Counted from the first letter of the stretch, positions 46,917 to 55,772 are shown. The stretch is DNA of 64,000 nucleotides from JAIBJN01 sp963825255 (GCA_963825255.1 CAWGSF010000001.1:62001-126000); one strand, 5' to 3'. The notes: a model not told the origin generated them from the letters alone. Made by a program: numbers and translations.

Positions 46917-47276
46917 CTACTCGGCCGTCCCGACGGCCTCGGGCGCCGGTGCGGCCGCCGCGGCCTCGCGGGCGGGCATCGTCGCGCTGCCCGGGATGCG
47001 CCGGACGGCCATGTGGCGCAGCACCCCGTCGGTGATCTTCAGCACGCGCGTGAGCTCGTCCAGCGTCTCGCCGTCGCAGTCGAACTGGAGCAGGTAGTAG
47101 AACGCCTCGCTGCGCTTCTCGATCTCGTACGCGAGCTTTCGGCGGCCCCACGTGTCCTGGCTCTGCCAGGCCCCGCCGCGCTTCTCCACGAGCTCGCGAA
47201 TGCGGGTGAGGATCTCGTTCTGGCGCTCGTCGGCGAGCTCGGGGTCGAGCAGCAGCATGATCTCGTATTGGGTCAC
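46917..47276 (-). CDS. rpsF: 30S ribosomal protein bS6
   Basis: A 119-residue S6: YEIMLLLDPELADERQNEIL, GGAWQSQDTWGRRKLAYEIEKRSEAFYYLLQFDC and LRHMAVRRI, with a short Ala-rich tail. GTG start. It is the first gene of the ribosomal block; its promoter should lie in 47277-47425, shared with the divergent proline-rich protein gene. Confidence 0.95.
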   Translation of the reverse strand: MTQYEIMLLLDPELADERQNEILTRIRELVEKRGGAWQSQDTWGRRKLAYEIEKRSEAFYYLLQFDCDGETLDELTRVLKITDGVLRHMAVRRIPGSATMPAREAAAAAPAPEAVGTAE

Positions 47277-47425
47277 GGTCCCTGTCTCTCCTTCCCTCGG
47301 TCTAACGGCCCCGCCTTACGCGCGCCGCTCGGGATGTGCGGCGCCCGGCGAAGCAGGAAGCCCGGCGAGTATAGCGAGCCGTGCCCGCTTGCCCGACCGC
47401 TCGGTGTCGTGAAAGAGTGGCGAGA

Positions 47426-47848
47426 GTGAAACGACCGACGGCGCTTCTCCTCGGCCTTCTCGCGGGAGCGGCTCTCGGAGCCTTCGTCGCGGGCAGGAGA
47501 CGGCCCGGCGAGACGGGACCGGCGCCCGTCGAGGCAGCGGCCGACGACCTGCGGCGCAAGCTCGCGGAGTCGCGCGAGGCGCCGGCCGACGCGCCGCCGG
47601 CCGTGCCTCCGCCGCCCCCGGCCGGGCATGCGCCACCGCCGCCCCCGATGGGTGGGCCGCCTCCGCCACCGCCGCCCCCGCCTGCGGGCCCGCCCGCTCC
47701 CGGGCCGGAGCCGCCCGCCCGGCCGCCGCCTCCCCCGGAGCCTCCTCCGGCCGACGAGTTCGAGGCGATGCGCCGGCGGGTGCACGAGGAAGGGCGCGCG
47801 GCCGCGGAGCAGATGCGCCGCTCGGCGGATCCTCCCGAGCAGGGGTGA
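47426..47848 (+). CDS. Proline-rich single-pass membrane protein
   Basis: About 140 residues from GTG 47426. A basic start (KRPTALLLGLLAGAALGAFVAGRRR) is one transmembrane helix; next is a proline-rich segment of about 70 residues with PPPPPMGGPPPPPPPPP, and a charged helical end (FEAMRRRVHEEGRAAAEQMR). The poly-Pro run would need EF-P. GTG 47417 is also possible. The stop overlaps the next start (GTGA). Function unknown. Confidence 0.6.
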   Translation: MKRPTALLLGLLAGAALGAFVAGRRRPGETGPAPVEAAADDLRRKLAESREAPADAPPAVPPPPPAGHAPPPPPMGGPPPPPPPPPAGPPAPGPEPPARPPPPPEPPPADEFEAMRRRVHEEGRAAAEQMRRSADPPEQG

Positions 47849-48300
47849 AGCTCCACCGCAACGAGCACGCGGTCGAGATCGACGTGCCGCCGGAGGACGT
47901 GTTCCCCTGGCTCGCCGAGTCCGACCGGCGGTTGCGGTGGATGGGCGCCCTCGTCGAGAGCGAGCCGCTCACGGAGGGGCCGGCCGCCGAGGGGAGCCGG
48001 TTCCGCGACGTCTTCGAGGAGCACGGCCGTCGCATCGAGCTCGAGGCCGAGCTGGTCGAGGTCGACGCCCCGCGGAGGCTCGTCGTGCACCTCGTCTCGG
48101 ACGCTTTCGAGTCGACGCTCGTGCAGACCCTCGAGGGCGAGGGCGGCGCCACCCGGCTCGAGGCCGTCATCGACACCGGCTACACGATGCGGGGCGCGCG
48201 CCTCCTGGCCCCGGTCGCCACGGGCCTGGCGCAGCGGCGGCTCGAAGCCGACCTCGACCGTCTCAAGGAGCTTCTCGAGGAAGGGCGGGCGGGGGGCTAG
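47845..48300 (+). CDS. SRPBCC (START-like) domain protein
   Basis: A 151-residue single-domain protein with the helix-grip pattern: EIDVPPEDVFPWLAESDRRLRWMG, GSRFRDVFEEHGRRIELEAELVEVDAPRRL, and a long C-terminal helix LEADLDRLKELLEEG. These bind hydrophobic ligands or act as cyclases or dehydratases; this one has no identifiable partner enzyme. It is translationally coupled to the proline-rich protein. Confidence 0.82.
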   Translation: MKLHRNEHAVEIDVPPEDVFPWLAESDRRLRWMGALVESEPLTEGPAAEGSRFRDVFEEHGRRIELEAELVEVDAPRRLVVHLVSDAFESTLVQTLEGEGGATRLEAVIDTGYTMRGARLLAPVATGLAQRRLEADLDRLKELLEEGRAGG

Positions 48301-48983
48301 AGGGGGGCGAAGGCGGCCGCGCCGGCCGCCAGGCCCCGCGCGACGCGCCACTGGTAGGCGTTCGACTCGAGCCGGCGGCGCTCCGCCGGGTTGGTCATGA
48401 ACCCGGTCTCCACGAGGATGACGGGGACGTTCGCCCAGTTGAAGCCGGTGAGGTCGCTGCGCGCGACGAGGCCGCGGTCGGCTGCTCCCGTCCGGCGGAG
48501 CACGGCGCGCTGGACGATCCGGGCGGCGCGGCGGCTGGGGCGGAAGATGTCGTCGGTCCAGCCCCGGTGCCATGCCGGATAGAGCGTGGAGACTCCGTGG
48601 AGGCTCCGATTGGTCGATCCGTCGGCGTGGATCCGCAGCATGAGGGCGGCGTTCCTCCGGTTGCAGAAGCGGGCGCGGTCGATGTTGCCGCCGCGCCCGA
48701 GGGTGAAGTCGGGGCCGGTCCTCGTCATCGCGACGCGGTAGCCGCGCTCGAGGAGGGCGGCGCGGGCCTTGCGCGCGATCCGCAGGACGACGCGTGCCTC
48801 CCCGGCCGTTCCGCCGCCGTCCTTGATCTTGCGGATCGACGAGCCGGGGCCGATGCGCTCGGTGGTCAGGTTGGGCTTCCGCGCATGGCCCGGGTCGAGG
48901 CAGACGAGCGGCGCGGCCTCAGCGGCGGTGGGCAGCAGGAGGGCGGCGAGGACGGGGAGCAGGGCGCGGCGCACGGCCGTCAT
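48297..48983 (-). CDS. Secreted N-acetylmuramoyl-L-alanine amidase (Amidase_3)
   Basis: A 228-residue protein with a signal peptide (RRALLPVLAALLLPTAAEA). Zinc ligands are visible as His in CLDPGHARKP, a Glu in the GEARVVLRIARK region, and His in MLRIHADGSTN; the catalytic Glu is in VPVILVETGFMTN. It cleaves the amide between MurNAc and the stem peptide. Its ATG overlaps the stop of the membrane protein gene upstream (ATGA). Confidence 0.9.
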   Translation of the reverse strand: MTAVRRALLPVLAALLLPTAAEAAPLVCLDPGHARKPNLTTERIGPGSSIRKIKDGGGTAGEARVVLRIARKARAALLERGYRVAMTRTGPDFTLGRGGNIDRARFCNRRNAALMLRIHADGSTNRSLHGVSTLYPAWHRGWTDDIFRPSRRAARIVQRAVLRRTGAADRGLVARSDLTGFNWANVPVILVETGFMTNPAERRRLESNAYQWRVARGLAAGAAAFAPL

Positions 48984-49411
48984 TGTGCCGCTGTCCGCGG
49001 CGTGAGGAGGACGGCGACGACCGCGCAGGCTGCTGAGGCGGCGGTCAGGGCGAGCGGCCAGGCGTTCCGGGAGTCGAGGTGCTGCCACCAGCCGGGCGCG
49101 AGCGCGACGGCCAGCGCCCCTCCGCAGAGCGCCTCGACGATGACGGCGATCGCCGCCGCGCGCACCCGTCGGCGCCAGACGAGGAGGACGAGGGCGAGGC
49201 CGGCGGTGAAAGCCCCGATTCCCGCCGCAGCGACGAGGTTCCACTGCCAGGCGTCCTGCGTGTGCCGCCAGCCGTCGCCGGTGCACGACTCGTCGCAGCG
49301 GAGGTCGAGGCCCCAGACGAGGCCCACGAGCAGCGCCCACCACGACCACACCCAGGCGATCGTGGCGGCGAGGAGGGCGAGCCGGCGGCGGGCCCGGGCG
49401 GGGAGAGCCAT
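48980..49411 (-). CDS. Four-helix membrane protein of unknown function
   Basis: A 143-residue protein with four hydrophobic segments (LALLAATIAWVWSWWALLVG, LVAAAGIGAFTAGLALVLLV, AAIAVIVEALCGGALAVALA, ALTAASAACAVVAVLL). A short loop, LRCDESCTGDGW, has two Cys that may be oxidised outside the membrane. It is coupled to the amidase gene by a 4-base overlap. I do not recognise a family. Confidence 0.6.
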   Translation of the reverse strand: MALPARARRRLALLAATIAWVWSWWALLVGLVWGLDLRCDESCTGDGWRHTQDAWQWNLVAAAGIGAFTAGLALVLLVWRRRVRAAAIAVIVEALCGGALAVALAPGWWQHLDSRNAWPLALTAASAACAVVAVLLTPRTAAQ

Positions 49412-49449
49412 GCGGGAGGTATCGGCCGGGGGCGTCCGCGCGCTGAGGC

Positions 49450-50100
49450 TCAGCCGTGCACCGAGGCGCCGCCCGCGCCCGCCATCGCGTTGGGCGGGTA
49501 GGGCTCGAGGTCGTTCACGAACCCCGGCGTCCCCTCGACCCGACCGAGCCAGGCGCGAACCGCCGGGAACCGATCCAACTCGACGCCGGCCTCGTGGGCG
49601 ACGTGCGCGTACCCGTAGAGCGAGACGTCGGCGACCGTGTAGCGCTCGCCGAGGAGGAACTCGCGGTCGCGCAACCCCGCGTCGAGGACGCCCACGGCCG
49701 CCTGCGCCGACTCGACCCGTGCGGCGAAGACCTCCGGCCGCGCGGCGTCGCGCCCGGTGAGGCGCCAGAAGCGCGCCGTGCCGACGTTGGGCTCGAAGAG
49801 GTTCTGCTCGAAGAAGAGCCACTGCCACACGCGGGCTCGCTCGAGGAGGTCGTCGGGCACGAACGGGGTTCCCTCGCCGAGGTAGAGGAGGATCGCGTTC
49901 GACTCCGCGATCGTCTCGCCCGTGTCGAGCTCGAGCACCGGCGTGCGGCCCGCGGGGTTCTTCGCCCGGTACTCGGCCCCTGCCGTGTCGCCGGCGAAGA
50001 TGTCGACCGGCACCCGCTCGTACGCTGTCCCGAGCTGGGCGAGCAACAGTCGGGCCTTGTAGCAGTTCGCCGACGCCGCGTAGTCGTAGAGCCGAGGCAC
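49450..50100 (-). CDS. Glutathione S-transferase-like protein
   Basis: The 216 residues have a thioredoxin-like N-terminal domain (LYDYAASANCYKARLLLAQLG, NPAGRTPVLELDTGETIAESNAILLYLG) and an all-helical C-terminal domain with the N-capping segment LGERYTVADVSLYGYAHVA. SNC is in the position of the catalytic Ser/Cys. Many actinobacteria lack glutathione, so the thiol substrate may differ. Confidence 0.88.
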   Translation of the reverse strand: MPRLYDYAASANCYKARLLLAQLGTAYERVPVDIFAGDTAGAEYRAKNPAGRTPVLELDTGETIAESNAILLYLGEGTPFVPDDLLERARVWQWLFFEQNLFEPNVGTARFWRLTGRDAARPEVFAARVESAQAAVGVLDAGLRDREFLLGERYTVADVSLYGYAHVAHEAGVELDRFPAVRAWLGRVEGTPGFVNDLEPYPPNAMAGAGGASVHG

Positions 50101-50163
50101 GTCGCGAATCGTGGCAGATCGTTGACTCCCCCGACGCCCTCACTACGATCAGAGAAGGGACAC

Positions 50164-51555
50164 ATGAGAGCACGCAGGCTTCCCCTCGCCCTCGGGCTCA
50201 TCCTCTCCCTCACTGTCCTGGCCGCGGCCTTCCCGGCGGCGGTGAGCGGCATGGGAGGGACGCCTCATGGCGACGGGCGCTCGCAGAACCTCTACCTCGT
50301 CGGGTCGACGCACGACCGCCGGCCGGTCGAGACGTTCGAGGAGCCGTTCTTCACCGACCTCGCCTTCCAGGGCCGGTTCGCCTACCAGGGCACCTGGAAC
50401 GGCGGCTTCCGCGTCGTCGACATCTCCCGGCCCTGGCGGCCGAAGGTGCGGGCGGAGGTCGACTGCGGCTCCGCGCAGGGGGACATCGCGGTCTTCGGCG
50501 ACCTCGTCTTCCGCTCGGTCGACTCGCCCGTCGCCGCGGAGACCGTCGAGGACACGTGTGACGCGCCGGCCGCAGGCTCGGGCTTCGAGGGCATCCAGAT
50601 CTTCGACGTCGACAAGCCGTGGCGCGCGAGCGCCGACGACCTCGTCGCCGCCGTCCCGACGGACTGCGGCGCCCGCTCGCTCACGATCGTCCCGGACCTC
50701 CGTCGCTACCGCGTGCTCGTGTACGTGGCCGCCGGGCCGACCCAGCCGGAGTACAACAACGACCCGATCTGGCGCCAGGAGTGCTCGGAGGAGCACGACA
50801 AGTTCCAGATCGTGGAGGTTCCGCTGCGCCATCCCGAGGACGCGTCCGTGCTCGCCGACGCCGTGCTCGAAGGGGGCCACACCTGCAACGACATCTCCGT
50901 GCTCTCGACGAGACACCACCGGTTGGCCGTCTGCGCCGGCAACAAGGCCGTCGTCTTCGACATCGCGAACCCCGCCGAGCCCCAGCGGCTCCGGTCCTTC
51001 ACGGCTCCGGGCGTGCCGGTGTGGAGCTCGGCTGCCTTCTCCTGGGACGGCGCGGTCACGGCGCTCGCCTGGGAGCCGGCCGGCGGGCTCGAGGCCTCGT
51101 GCCAGGAAGCCGACCCCGCCCGCGCCAGGAGCATCTTCTTCTTCGCCACGGGGACCGGGGAGCTGCTCGGCACCTGGAAGCTCCCGCGGGCGCAGTCCGC
51201 GGCCGAGAACTGCGCGATCCACTCCCTCGGCGTCGTGCCGACGAAGAAACGCGACGTCCTCGTCGCAGGCGCGCTCCAGGCGGGGACGTGGGTCGTCGAC
51301 TTCACCGACCCGGCCCAGCCGAAGACGGTCGCGTGGGCCGATCCGCGGCCGCTCGCCGACACGCTCGCCTTCGGAGGGGCCTGGGCGAGCTACTGGTACA
51401 ACGGCGTCGTCTACGAGTCGAACGTGACGAAGGGCCTGAAGGCGTCCTTCCTCTCCCGCAAGGCCCTGCCGCACGCGGCGTGGCTGCCGATCCTCAACCC
51501 GCAGAGCCAGCTCCGGCCGCGCCACCCGAGGTCGTGGCACTCGTGGTGGCGCTAG
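50164..51555 (+). CDS. Secreted LVIVD-type beta-propeller-like repeat protein
   Basis: A signal peptide (ARRLPLALGLILSLTVLAAAFPAAVSG) is followed by a 430-residue extracellular part with repeats of the LVIVD kind: GGFRVVDISRPWRPKVRAEVDC, GIQIFDVDKPWRASA, KAVVFDIANPAEPQRLRSF, GTWVVDFTDPAQPKTVAW. Six or more Cys are present. LVIVD repeats are predicted propeller blades; function is unknown. Confidence 0.82.
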   Translation: MRARRLPLALGLILSLTVLAAAFPAAVSGMGGTPHGDGRSQNLYLVGSTHDRRPVETFEEPFFTDLAFQGRFAYQGTWNGGFRVVDISRPWRPKVRAEVDCGSAQGDIAVFGDLVFRSVDSPVAAETVEDTCDAPAAGSGFEGIQIFDVDKPWRASADDLVAAVPTDCGARSLTIVPDLRRYRVLVYVAAGPTQPEYNNDPIWRQECSEEHDKFQIVEVPLRHPEDASVLADAVLEGGHTCNDISVLSTRHHRLAVCAGNKAVVFDIANPAEPQRLRSFTAPGVPVWSSAAFSWDGAVTALAWEPAGGLEASCQEADPARARSIFFFATGTGELLGTWKLPRAQSAAENCAIHSLGVVPTKKRDVLVAGALQAGTWVVDFTDPAQPKTVAWADPRPLADTLAFGGAWASYWYNGVVYESNVTKGLKASFLSRKALPHAAWLPILNPQSQLRPRHPRSWHSWWR

Positions 51556-51631
51556 CCCGCTAGCCCGGCGCCGCCGGGAACTTCCCGCGTTCCTCCGCCG
51601 TCAAAGCGGCACACGCGAAATCGGAGGAACC

Positions 51632-52414
51632 ATGTGGAAGAGCGCAGTCGTCGTCGTTGCCGTTGCATCGGCCGCCCTCGCGGCCGGTTGCGGCGGAGGG
51701 AGTGAGGGGACGGATCTCGGGTCGGCCGGAGAGCCTGTGAGTGGCATGCCGGCGGCCGGAAGCGGCGTCGATTCCCTCGGCCTCGGCGGGGGATCCGCCT
51801 CGGCGCAGGGCATCACGGTCGTCGGCTCGGGCTCCGCGAAGGTCGTTCCCGACGTCGCGCAGTGGTCCTTCGGGGTGCAGACGAGCGCCGCGACCGCCGA
51901 CGCCGCCCTGAGCGACGACTCGGAGGCGATGAGCCGCGTCCTGGACGCGCTGCGCAACGCAGGCGTCGCGAAGGACGACCTGCGCACAGAGCAGGTGTCC
52001 GTCTACCCGCGGACGAGCGGGGACGGCCGCTCGGTCGTCGGCTACGACGCCTCGAGCTCGGTCACGGCGACGATCCGGGACCTCGACCGCGCGGGGGCGA
52101 TCGTGGACGCGGCGGTCGCCGCCGGCGCCAACCAGGTCTACGGCCCTTCGCTCACGGTCTCCGACGCCGAGGCGCAGTACGCCGACGCGGTCGCCGCCGC
52201 GTTCGACGACGCGCGCGCCCGCGCCGAGGCGATCGCGGCGAAGGCGGGCGTCACCCTCGGGGCGCCGCTCGCGATCGTCGACGGCGGCTCGGGCGGGATG
52301 CCGGTTCCGTACTACGAGCGGGCGGTTGCCGACGCGGCCGCCGCGGACGTGCCCATCGAGCCGGGCGTGCAGGAGGTCGGCGCCACGCTCACGGTCACGT
52401 TCGCGATCGGATAG
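51632..52414 (+). CDS. SIMPL-domain (DUF541) lipoprotein
   Basis: A lipobox-like LAAGC after an N-terminal hydrophobic stretch marks it as a lipoprotein. A low-complexity Gly/Ser linker follows, then a SIMPL domain: ITVVGSGSAKVVPDVAQWSFGVQ, VYPRTSGDGRSVVGYDASSSVTATIRDLDRAG, AFDDARARAEAIAAKAGV and VTVTFAIG-like end. These surface proteins are linked to stress, but their action is unknown. Confidence 0.88.
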   Translation: MWKSAVVVVAVASAALAAGCGGGSEGTDLGSAGEPVSGMPAAGSGVDSLGLGGGSASAQGITVVGSGSAKVVPDVAQWSFGVQTSAATADAALSDDSEAMSRVLDALRNAGVAKDDLRTEQVSVYPRTSGDGRSVVGYDASSSVTATIRDLDRAGAIVDAAVAAGANQVYGPSLTVSDAEAQYADAVAAAFDDARARAEAIAAKAGVTLGAPLAIVDGGSGGMPVPYYERAVADAAAADVPIEPGVQEVGATLTVTFAIG

Positions 52415-52513
52415 TCGGGTTTCCCGCACCCCCATATGGAGGCTGGCTCGGTCGTTCGGAGGTCGGGATGGAGCGACCCTTCACCCAGGAACGACGGAAC
52501 GAAGGAGACAACC

Positions 52514-52744
52514 ATGACCCCCGCCACCAGCCTCGCGATCAGCCTCCGGGCCCTGCCGGAGCCGGCCTCCGAGCGGTTCAACGCCCACTACCTGAGCGTC
52601 ACGTTCGAGGACGCCGACAGCGAGCGGCGCTCGGCGGTCGGCGGCGGCGAGAGCGTCGCCGAGGCCATCGCGGCCGCCCGGGACGAGCTCCCGGCCGGCG
52701 GCACCTGGACGCTCGTCCGCTGGACGACCATCTACGGCGAGTAG
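52514..52744 (+). CDS. Small conserved-looking protein, unknown
   Basis: A 76-residue protein with a good ribosome site (GAAGGAGACAACC) before ATG. It is soluble and acidic, with SVTFEDADSERRSAVGGGESVAEAIAAARDEL resembling the short beta-alpha units of HicB-like or dodecin-like folds; no firm family. Its end overlaps the convergent SRPBCC gene by 13 bases. Confidence 0.6.
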   Translation: MTPATSLAISLRALPEPASERFNAHYLSVTFEDADSERRSAVGGGESVAEAIAAARDELPAGGTWTLVRWTTIYGE

Positions 52745-53205
52745 CGGGACGCGGCCTCGCCGCGTCCCGCGGCCCGTCGCTCCGCTTCGGCCTTCAGCGA
52801 GCGGGTCCCCGAGTCGAGCGCCTTCGCGACCGTCTTTCGCAGGGGTCGGCGGAGGAGCCCGGCGACGAGCCCGCCGAAGGACTCCTCGGTGTGGACGACG
52901 GTGCCACCGTTCCGCGCCTCGAGGTGCCAAACGTGGACCGCGTCGATCCCGAAGACGCGCCCCGTCCACCCCGCAACACGGGGGCGCTCGAGGCGCTCCA
53001 TCCGCGACGTGATCGTGCCCGAGCCCGTCTTCCAGCGGAACGTCGTCCCCTCGGCCACCTCCCCCTCGACCGTCACGGACTTGACGTCCGGATTCCAGCC
53101 GGGCCATCCGGACACGTCGGTGAGGACCTCCCAGACGGTCTCGGCATCGGCGGCGATCTCGATCTCGGCCATACCGACGACCGGGGCGTTCCTGTCGATC
53201 TCCAC
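52732..53205 (-). CDS. SRPBCC/polyketide-cyclase-like protein
   Basis: About 157 residues from GTG 53205; an ATG at 53172 just before EIEIAADAETVWEVLTDVSGWPGWNPDVKSV would also retain the whole domain. The conserved WPGWNPDVK and GTTFRWKTGSGTITSRM are typical of the START-like family used as oligoketide cyclases or lipid carriers. It has no enzyme partner nearby. Confidence 0.85.
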   Translation of the reverse strand: MEIDRNAPVVGMAEIEIAADAETVWEVLTDVSGWPGWNPDVKSVTVEGEVAEGTTFRWKTGSGTITSRMERLERPRVAGWTGRVFGIDAVHVWHLEARNGGTVVHTEESFGGLVAGLLRRPLRKTVAKALDSGTRSLKAEAERRAAGRGEAASRYSP

Positions 53206-53292
53206 GGCGACAGCGTACGCCCTATCCCTCGTGGGACTCCGGGTGTACCGTCGATCCGCGAGCCGCGAAACCGACGTTGGGAGGTCATCGCC

Positions 53293-53655
53293 ATGTCCAC
53301 GACGACCGCACACGCGACGTTCGAGGCGCTCCGCGCGGCGATCGAGACGAGGGACGCCGACGCGCTCCTCGATCTCGTCGCCGACGACGCCGTGCTCGTG
53401 AGCTACGACAAGCGCAACCCGCCCTCCCAGCCGGCGACCATCGAGGGCAAGGCCGGGATCGAGCAGATGTTCCGCGACGTCTACGGGCGCGACCTGAGCC
53501 ACGAGATCCGGGACGAGGTCGTCGGCGAGAACAGGATCTCGTTCAACGAGTGGTGCGAGTATCCGGACGGGCTTCGCGTCCTCGCCTCGAGCGTGTTCGA
53601 CCTCCGCGACGGGAAGGTCGTCCGCGCCTCCGTGAACCAGACCTGGGACGAGTAG
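53293..53655 (+). CDS. SnoaL/NTF2-like protein
   Basis: A 120-residue cone-shaped NTF2 fold: AHATFEALRAAIETRDADALLDLVADDAVLVSYD, EGKAGIEQMFRDVYGRDLSHEIRDEVVGENRISFNEW and VFDLRDGKVVRASVNQTWDE. Such proteins are steroid-isomerase-like or polyketide-cyclase-like, or binding proteins. Start follows GGGAGGTCATCGCC. Confidence 0.85.
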   Translation: MSTTTAHATFEALRAAIETRDADALLDLVADDAVLVSYDKRNPPSQPATIEGKAGIEQMFRDVYGRDLSHEIRDEVVGENRISFNEWCEYPDGLRVLASSVFDLRDGKVVRASVNQTWDE

Positions 53656-53675
53656 CGCTCGGCCCGAAGGGCGAG

Positions 53676-54368
53676 ATGACGGTCAGCGTGGAAGAGCTCG
53701 AGCGGCGCATGCGTCCTGGGGCTGGTCCGGCGCGGGCTTTCTCGGCCCCGAGGAGCGGCTCGAGGAGGTGCTCGCCGACGACGCGAAGACGCTTGCCGAG
53801 ATCGGGGTCACCGCGAGCCAGCTGGCGCTCGCGGTCGAGGTGGTTCTCCTCGTGCCCGCCGAGATCGGGACTCTCCACGACTGCGACAGGAAACCGGCCC
53901 AAAGCGAAGCCTGGCTCGAGGTGGTTCTCCTTGCGGCCGCCAAGCGGGGGGTTTTCCACGAGTGCGACAGGAAACTGGGCCAGATCGAAGCCTGGCGCGG
54001 CCGCATCGAAGATTCCGCGGGGAGTCGCGATGATCTTCGACACCAGGGTGGACCAGCCCTGGAACGCCGCCTCTCTCCTCGACGACGAGCCCAGTGAGGG
54101 TTGGCCACTTCTAGTCTGTGGGACGCAGGAATGCCCGTTCAGTCCTCCCTATCCCAGTTGGCCATGCGGTGCGCACAACGCACGCTGGCGGATCCGGAAC
54201 CGCAAGACGGGTCAGGTGATGGAAGGGCCCGGGCTGATCGTCCACCTCATCGAGGCGCACGGCTTCTTCGAGGGCAAGGAGTCGCCCTACCGCGTCGACC
54301 CGAGGGCGCTCGCGGAACTCGTTGAGCTCATCGACGACAGGTCGGGCCGCGAAAGCACGAGCCTCTAA
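53676..54368 (+). CDS. Unknown protein with internal tandem duplication (frameshifted)
   Basis: MTVSVEELERRMRPG starts in one frame, continues near 53720 in a second frame as GFLGPEERLEEVLADDAKTLAEIGV and two copies of a 27-residue unit (EVVLLVPAEIGTLHDCDRKP / EVVLLAAAKRGVFHECDRKL), and the conserved C-terminus (ECPFSPPYPSWPC, RNRKTGQVMEGPGLIVHLIEAHGFFEGKESPYRVDP) returns to the first frame near 54030. The ends look like one conserved family; the duplicated middle looks inserted. Function unknown. Confidence 0.5.
   Translation: MTVSVEELERRMRPGAGPARAFSAPRSGSRRCSPTTRRRLPRSGSPRASWRSRSRWFSSCPPRSGLSTTATGNRPKAKPGSRWFSLRPPSGGFSTSATGNWARSKPGAAASKIPRGVAMIFDTRVDQPWNAASLLDDEPSEGWPLLVCGTQECPFSPPYPSWPCGAHNARWRIRNRKTGQVMEGPGLIVHLIEAHGFFEGKESPYRVDPRALAELVELIDDRSGRESTSL
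53837..53998. repeat. Two tandem 81-bp imperfect repeats
   Basis: Copies at 53837-53917 and 53918-53998 both begin GAGGTGGTTCTCCT and share ACTGCGACAGGAAA-type (GTGCGACAGGAAA) and CGAAGCCTGG blocks, at the same spacing. The 81-bp length keeps the reading frame. Divergence is concentrated in the middle of each unit. Confidence 0.75.
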
Positions 54369-54407
54369 CATCGCAGGCTGCCCAGTTCGCTACCCGATTG
54401 GAGGGTC

Positions 54408-54878
54408 ATGGCGACCAAGCCGATTCCCGAGGGCTACCACACCGTCACTCCGTACCTCGCGGTCGACGACGCGGCCGAGGCGATCGCGTACTACACGAAG
54501 GCGTTCGGCGCGAAGGAACGCTCGCGCATGGAGGCGCCGGACGGGAGCATCGGACACGCCGAGCTCGAGATCGGCGACTCCCTGGTGATGCTCTCCGACC
54601 CGTTCCCACAGGCGACGACGCGGACTCCGAAGGAGCTCGGCGGCACGACCGCGACCGTCTTCCTGTACGTCGAGGACGTGGACGCCGTCGTGAAGCGGGC
54701 CGTCGATGCCGGCGCGACCGTGACCATGGAGGTCGCCGACCAGTTCTGGGGCGACCGGTTCGGCGCCATCACCGACCCGTTCGGCCACTCCTGGTCGATC
54801 GCGACCCACGTCGAGGACGTCCCGCCCGACGAGATGGCCAGGCGGGCGGAGGAGGCCATGGCGCAGATGAGCGGCTGA
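54408..54878 (+). CDS. VOC-family (glyoxalase/PhnB-like) protein
   Basis: A 156-residue two-module VOC protein: YHTVTPYLAVDDAAEAIAYYTKAFGAKERSRM, GHAELEIGDSLVMLSDPFP, then VFLYVEDVDAVVKRAVDAGATVTMEVADQFWGDRFGAITDPFGHSWSIATH. It has the PhnB-type WGDRxGxxxDPFGHxW ending. Role unknown; metal binding by His/Glu is expected. Confidence 0.9.
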   Translation: MATKPIPEGYHTVTPYLAVDDAAEAIAYYTKAFGAKERSRMEAPDGSIGHAELEIGDSLVMLSDPFPQATTRTPKELGGTTATVFLYVEDVDAVVKRAVDAGATVTMEVADQFWGDRFGAITDPFGHSWSIATHVEDVPPDEMARRAEEAMAQMSG

Positions 54879-54893
54879 GCGGCCGCAAACCGC

Positions 54894-55748
54894 TCAGCTG
54901 ACGTGCTCTGCCGCCTCGAGCACGAAGTCCGTCCCGAAGCCGAGGCAGAGGCCCAGCAGGAGCATCCACGCGGCGAGGATCGGGAACCCGAGCTTCCGCG
55001 TCGCGTTCAGGACTTCCTGGAGCACGTAGAGGATCGAGCCCGCGGCGAGGGCGAGGAAGGCGACGGAGACGGCCTCGTTCACCCACGCCTCTCCGACGAT
55101 CGTGCCGAGGAACGTCGGGCCGCCGCCGATCAGCCCCAGGAGGGCGAGGAACGCCCAGCTCGGCCGCTCCTCCTCGGCCGACATCGGTCCGACCACGGCG
55201 AAGCCTTCGGTCGCGTTGTGGAGCCCGAAGCCGATGATGAGCGCGAGGGCGAGGCTGATCTCCCCCGTGGCGCCCGCCTGGCCGATCGCGAGGCCCTCCG
55301 AGAAGTTGTGCAGGCCGATGCCCACCGCGATAAGCAAGGCGATCCGGTGCGTGGGGGCGAGCCGCTCGAGGAACGGGCGCGAAGCGAACTCGTCGATCGC
55401 CGCCGCGCCAGGGCCGACGAGGTCCGAGCTACGGCGCCCCTTCATCCAGCTGTCGTAGTAGACGAGGCTCATGAGCCCGGCGACGAGGCCGCCCGTGAGG
55501 AGCGCGGCCAGGCCGGCGAACTCGCCCCAGGAGCCGTCGCCCGCGACCGACTCCTCCAGGGCCTTCTCGACGGGCTCGACCCCGTGGGCGAGGACGTCCC
55601 AGAGGAGGAAGACGAGGATCCCGGCGGCGAGCGCGCTCAGGGCGACGTGGAGCCGCGCCGCCGGGTTGTCGGTCCGCCCGAGCGGGAGCCCCAGGAAGAT
55701 CGTGAGCCCCGCGATCGCTCCGAGGGCGACTATCTGCTCGGTCGACAC
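54894..55748 (-). CDS. ZIP-family metal transporter
   Basis: This 284-residue protein has eight hydrophobic segments. TM4 carries GIGLHNFSEGLAIG and TM5 GFGLHNATEGFAVVG, the His/Glu metal-binding pair of the ZIP family. A charged loop between TM3 and TM4 is present. It imports Zn2+ or a similar divalent metal. GTAAGG-N4-CCTTAC lies 25 bases upstream of the start and may bind a metal-sensing repressor. Confidence 0.9.
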   Translation of the reverse strand: MSTEQIVALGAIAGLTIFLGLPLGRTDNPAARLHVALSALAAGILVFLLWDVLAHGVEPVEKALEESVAGDGSWGEFAGLAALLTGGLVAGLMSLVYYDSWMKGRRSSDLVGPGAAAIDEFASRPFLERLAPTHRIALLIAVGIGLHNFSEGLAIGQAGATGEISLALALIIGFGLHNATEGFAVVGPMSAEEERPSWAFLALLGLIGGGPTFLGTIVGEAWVNEAVSVAFLALAAGSILYVLQEVLNATRKLGFPILAAWMLLLGLCLGFGTDFVLEAAEHVS

Positions 55749-55772
55749 CCGCTTGCCTCCCTCACGATCACC

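Noticed and set aside
47580..47770. Repeat array or CRISPR-like region in the CCG-rich stretch
   Set aside because: It is the proline codon run of the membrane protein at 47426-47848; there are no spaced identical repeats anywhere in the window that would make a CRISPR array.
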